A stretch of DNA of 64,000 bases, from assembly GCF_003070865.1 (NCBI RefSeq), contig NZ_CP026948.1:248001-312000 (forward strand), in the 5' to 3' direction. The translations under genes were made by a program, and so were the position numbers. The DNA comes from Corynebacterium liangguodongii (GTDB lineage Bacteria; Actinomycetota; Actinomycetes; Mycobacteriales; Mycobacteriaceae). Numbering within the stretch: the first letter of the stretch is position 1; every line of letters begins with the position of its first letter. Positions 62,118 through 64,000 of the stretch are shown piece by piece. Under the pieces are notes generated by a model. That model was not told the DNA's origin. It ran no database searches and saw nothing but the letters and a program-made list of their open reading frames with translations.

Positions 62118-64000
62118 GTGGCGCGCAAGGTACTCACCGCGGCACCTTCCTGCCACGGTGCCGGATCCCCGCTCGATGCTGTTGCCGCGGGCGCGCCGGT
62201 CGTCGCGCTCGTCGGCGCCCCGAACGCGGGGAAATCCACGCTCTTTAACGCGCTGACCGGCGCAAACGTGAAGATGGGTAACTGGCCGGGCACGTCCGTG
62301 GAGGTGGCCCGCGGCTCGTGGCGCATCCCGGGCGGCCGCGCCCTTACCGTCTGCGACCTCCCGGGCAGCTATTCCCTCGACCCGGTCAGCCCCGACGAGG
62401 AGCTCACCCGCGAGCTGCTCATCGGGCGGGACCCGGACGAGCGCCCCGATGTGGTGCTCGTCGCCGTCGACGCCGCCAACATCGCGCGCGGCCTCTACCT
62501 CGCCGCGCAGGTGGCGGAGCACCCCTACCGGCTCATCGTCGTGTTGACGAAGAGCGACGTGGCGGCCGCGGGCGGGGTCGAATATGACGTCGATACGCTC
62601 TCGCGCTCCCTCGGCCTGCCCGTGGTAGCGGTCGACCCGCGCCGCCGCGAACTGGCGGGCCTGGCCGAGGCGGTCACCGCCAGCCTTGAGCAACCTCCGC
62701 GCACCGCCCGCGCCCTCCCCCCGGAATGCGGTGACGAGCTCGCGCGTGCCGACGCCCGCTTCGCCTGGGTCGATGCCGCAGTCTCCGCGGCGACCGTGCG
62801 CAACGAACCCCGTGTCACGCTCACGGAGCGGGTCGACCGCCTCGCCCTGCACCCGGTCGCCGGCCCCCTCGTCTTCCTCTTCGCCATGTGGTGCGTCTTC
62901 CAGGTCACCACCACCGTCGCGGCGCCCCTACAGGACGGCTTGGATGCCTTCTTCTCTGGACCGGTCTCCGCCGCCGCGGAGTCTGTGCTGCCCGACGTGG
63001 ACTGGCTGCGCGGCCTCGTCGTCGACGGGCTCATCGGCGGGGTCGGGATGGTGCTCACCTTTGTTCCGCTGATGGCCTTGATGTTTTTGTGTCTGGCCGT
63101 GCTCGAGGACTCCGGCTACATGGCGCGCGCGGCGGTCGTCGCCGATCGACTCATGCGCACCATCGGCCTGCCCGGCAAGGCGTTTATCCCGCTGATCGTG
63201 GGCTTTGGCTGCAACGTCCCGGCGATCTCGGCGACCCGCGTGCTCGCGGACCCGCGCCAGCGGCTCATGACGGCGCTGCTCGTGCCGTTTACCTCCTGCT
63301 CCGCGCGCCTGACCGTCTACGTCATGCTCGCGGCGACGTTTTTCCCCCGGCACTCCGGAACCGTCGTGTTTGCCATGTACGTCATCTCCATCCTCTTGGT
63401 CGTCGCCGCCGGCCTTGCCATGCGCACCACCCTGTGGCGCCGGATGGGATCCGATCCCCTGGTCATCGACCTGCCGACGTACCAGTGGCCGACCCCGCGG
63501 CTGGCGCTGACGGTGATGTGGGCGCGGCTGCGTGGCTTCCTTGAGACAGCTGGGAAGATCATCGTCGCCACTGTCGTTGTCGTGTGGGCCCTGCAGTCGA
63601 CCCCCGCGCAGCCCGGCGCGGCCTTCGGCGAGGTTGCCCCCGAGGATTCTGTCTACGGCTCGGTCGCCGGGGCGATCGCACCCGTCTTTGAGCCTGCGGG
63701 GTTCGGCTCGTGGTCCCTCACCGGCCCGCTCATCACCGGGTTCGTGGCCAAGGAAGCCGTGATCTCCAGCTGGGCGCAGACCTACTCGCTGGAGGATCCC
63801 TCCGGCCTGGCGGCCGCGGACCAGGGCTCCTCGGCGCTCGCTGCGCGGGTGCGCGAAGACTTCGCCGCGGCCTCCGGGGGCCACCCTATTGCCGCGGTGT
63901 GGGCGTTCATGGTCTTCCTCTTGGCGTATACGCCGTGCGTTGCCACGCTGGCCGCGCAGCGCCGCGAGATCGGGCTGCGCTGGACGCTGGCGGGGCTGTG
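62118..64000 (+). CDS. feoB: Ferrous iron transporter FeoB, cut by the right edge
   Basis: The GTG-started frame runs off the window after about 627 codons. It has the G-protein domain: GAPNAGKSTLFN (P-loop, about residue 33), NWPGTSVEV (switch I), DLPGSYSL (G3) and VLTKSDV (an altered G4, TKSD for NKxD). After about residue 240 the membrane part shows the FeoB gate motif GFGCNVPAISATRVL and the second VPFTSCSARLTVYV, plus a later VAKEAVISSWAQTY. FeoB imports Fe2+ across the membrane. The last residues (ETGLRWTLAGL-type end) lie outside or at the edge of the window. Confidence 0.95.
   Translation, partial: MARKVLTAAPSCHGAGSPLDAVAAGAPVVALVGAPNAGKSTLFNALTGANVKMGNWPGTSVEVARGSWRIPGGRALTVCDLPGSYSLDPVSPDEELTRELLIGRDPDERPDVVLVAVDAANIARGLYLAAQVAEHPYRLIVVLTKSDVAAAGGVEYDVDTLSRSLGLPVVAVDPRRRELAGLAEAVTASLEQPPRTARALPPECGDELARADARFAWVDAAVSAATVRNEPRVTLTERVDRLALHPVAGPLVFLFAMWCVFQVTTTVAAPLQDGLDAFFSGPVSAAAESVLPDVDWLRGLVVDGLIGGVGMVLTFVPLMALMFLCLAVLEDSGYMARAAVVADRLMRTIGLPGKAFIPLIVGFGCNVPAISATRVLADPRQRLMTALLVPFTSCSARLTVYVMLAATFFPRHSGTVVFAMYVISILLVVAAGLAMRTTLWRRMGSDPLVIDLPTYQWPTPRLALTVMWARLRGFLETAGKIIVATVVVVWALQSTPAQPGAAFGEVAPEDSVYGSVAGAIAPVFEPAGFGSWSLTGPLITGFVAKEAVISSWAQTYSLEDPSGLAAADQGSSALAARVREDFAAASGGHPIAAVWAFMVFLLAYTPCVATLAAQRREIGLRWTLAGL

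Overview
The window is high-GC actinobacterial DNA. Gene content and order point to the genus Corynebacterium, although no rRNA or other species marker is present. Supporting evidence is the mycothiol gene mshA, the senX3-regX3 pair, the 33-residue ribosomal protein bS22, menaquinone genes, and a gene order that I recognise from the sdh/murB/mshA/ppx/proC/hem/ccs/men segment of C. glutamicum and, more loosely, from the murB-to-menB region of M. tuberculosis. No tRNA, rRNA, CRISPR array or complete insertion sequence was seen.

Layout. 1-7974: end of sdhA, sdhB, small membrane proteins, a DeoC-like protein, an LmeA-like lipid-binding protein, a methyltransferase, and murB. 8089-11561: two tandem long-chain acyl-CoA ligases, divergent from a ParA/MinD-like ATPase. 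12762-19161: mshA, gpmA, senX3-regX3, a cysteine-rich protein, an Ppx/GppA phosphatase and a membrane protein. 19196-20782: proC, an excisionase-like HTH protein and bS22, with two hairpin terminators. 20870-22080: about 1.2 kb of non-coding palindromic repeats. 22125-36758: SerB-like HAD protein, glutaredoxin-like protein, then hemA-hemC-hemD-hemB, membrane proteins, a degenerate P-type ATPase, hemE, hemY, a DedA-like protein and hemL. 36755-42389: phosphatase, thioredoxin-like lipoprotein, ccdA, resB, ccsA and galE, i.e. cytochrome c maturation next to heme synthesis. 42386-51466: mostly minus strand, with an AEC transporter, a small AT-richer inserted cassette, and a seven-gene amino-sugar cluster (deacetylase, DeoR regulator, class II aldolase, PfkB kinase, SIS isomerase, MFS transporter, ROK kinase). 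51754-60795: HNH/DUF222 protein, menA, a glycosyltransferase, a manganese-type ABC transporter with a divergent MntR/DtxR-type regulator, menE and a lipoprotein. 60807-64000: menB, then feoA and feoB (cut by the window end) behind a DtxR-like iron box.

How the genes fit together. Much of the window supports respiration: succinate dehydrogenase feeds menaquinone (menA, menE, menB here), heme is made by the hem genes, and ccdA/resB/ccsA attach it to c-type cytochromes. Metal supply (Mn-type ABC system, FeoAB) lies at the right end. The amino-sugar cluster reads as a non-PTS route: uptake, phosphorylation, deacetylation, deamination/isomerisation, a second phosphorylation and aldol cleavage.

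The most unusual items are: (1) the 20890-22080 array of about 21 palindromes interleaved with about 10 copies of a G-rich unit, whose palindrome also occurs alone at 35395 and 51581/51615 and shows compensating base changes; (2) a full-length P-type ATPase homologue in the heme cluster that has lost the phosphorylated aspartate and the other hallmark residues; (3) a 421-bp AT-richer cassette that appears to have split a translationally coupled nagA-AEC gene pair and left a 35-bp duplication of the AEC gene start; (4) a DeoC-like protein without the aldolase catalytic residues.
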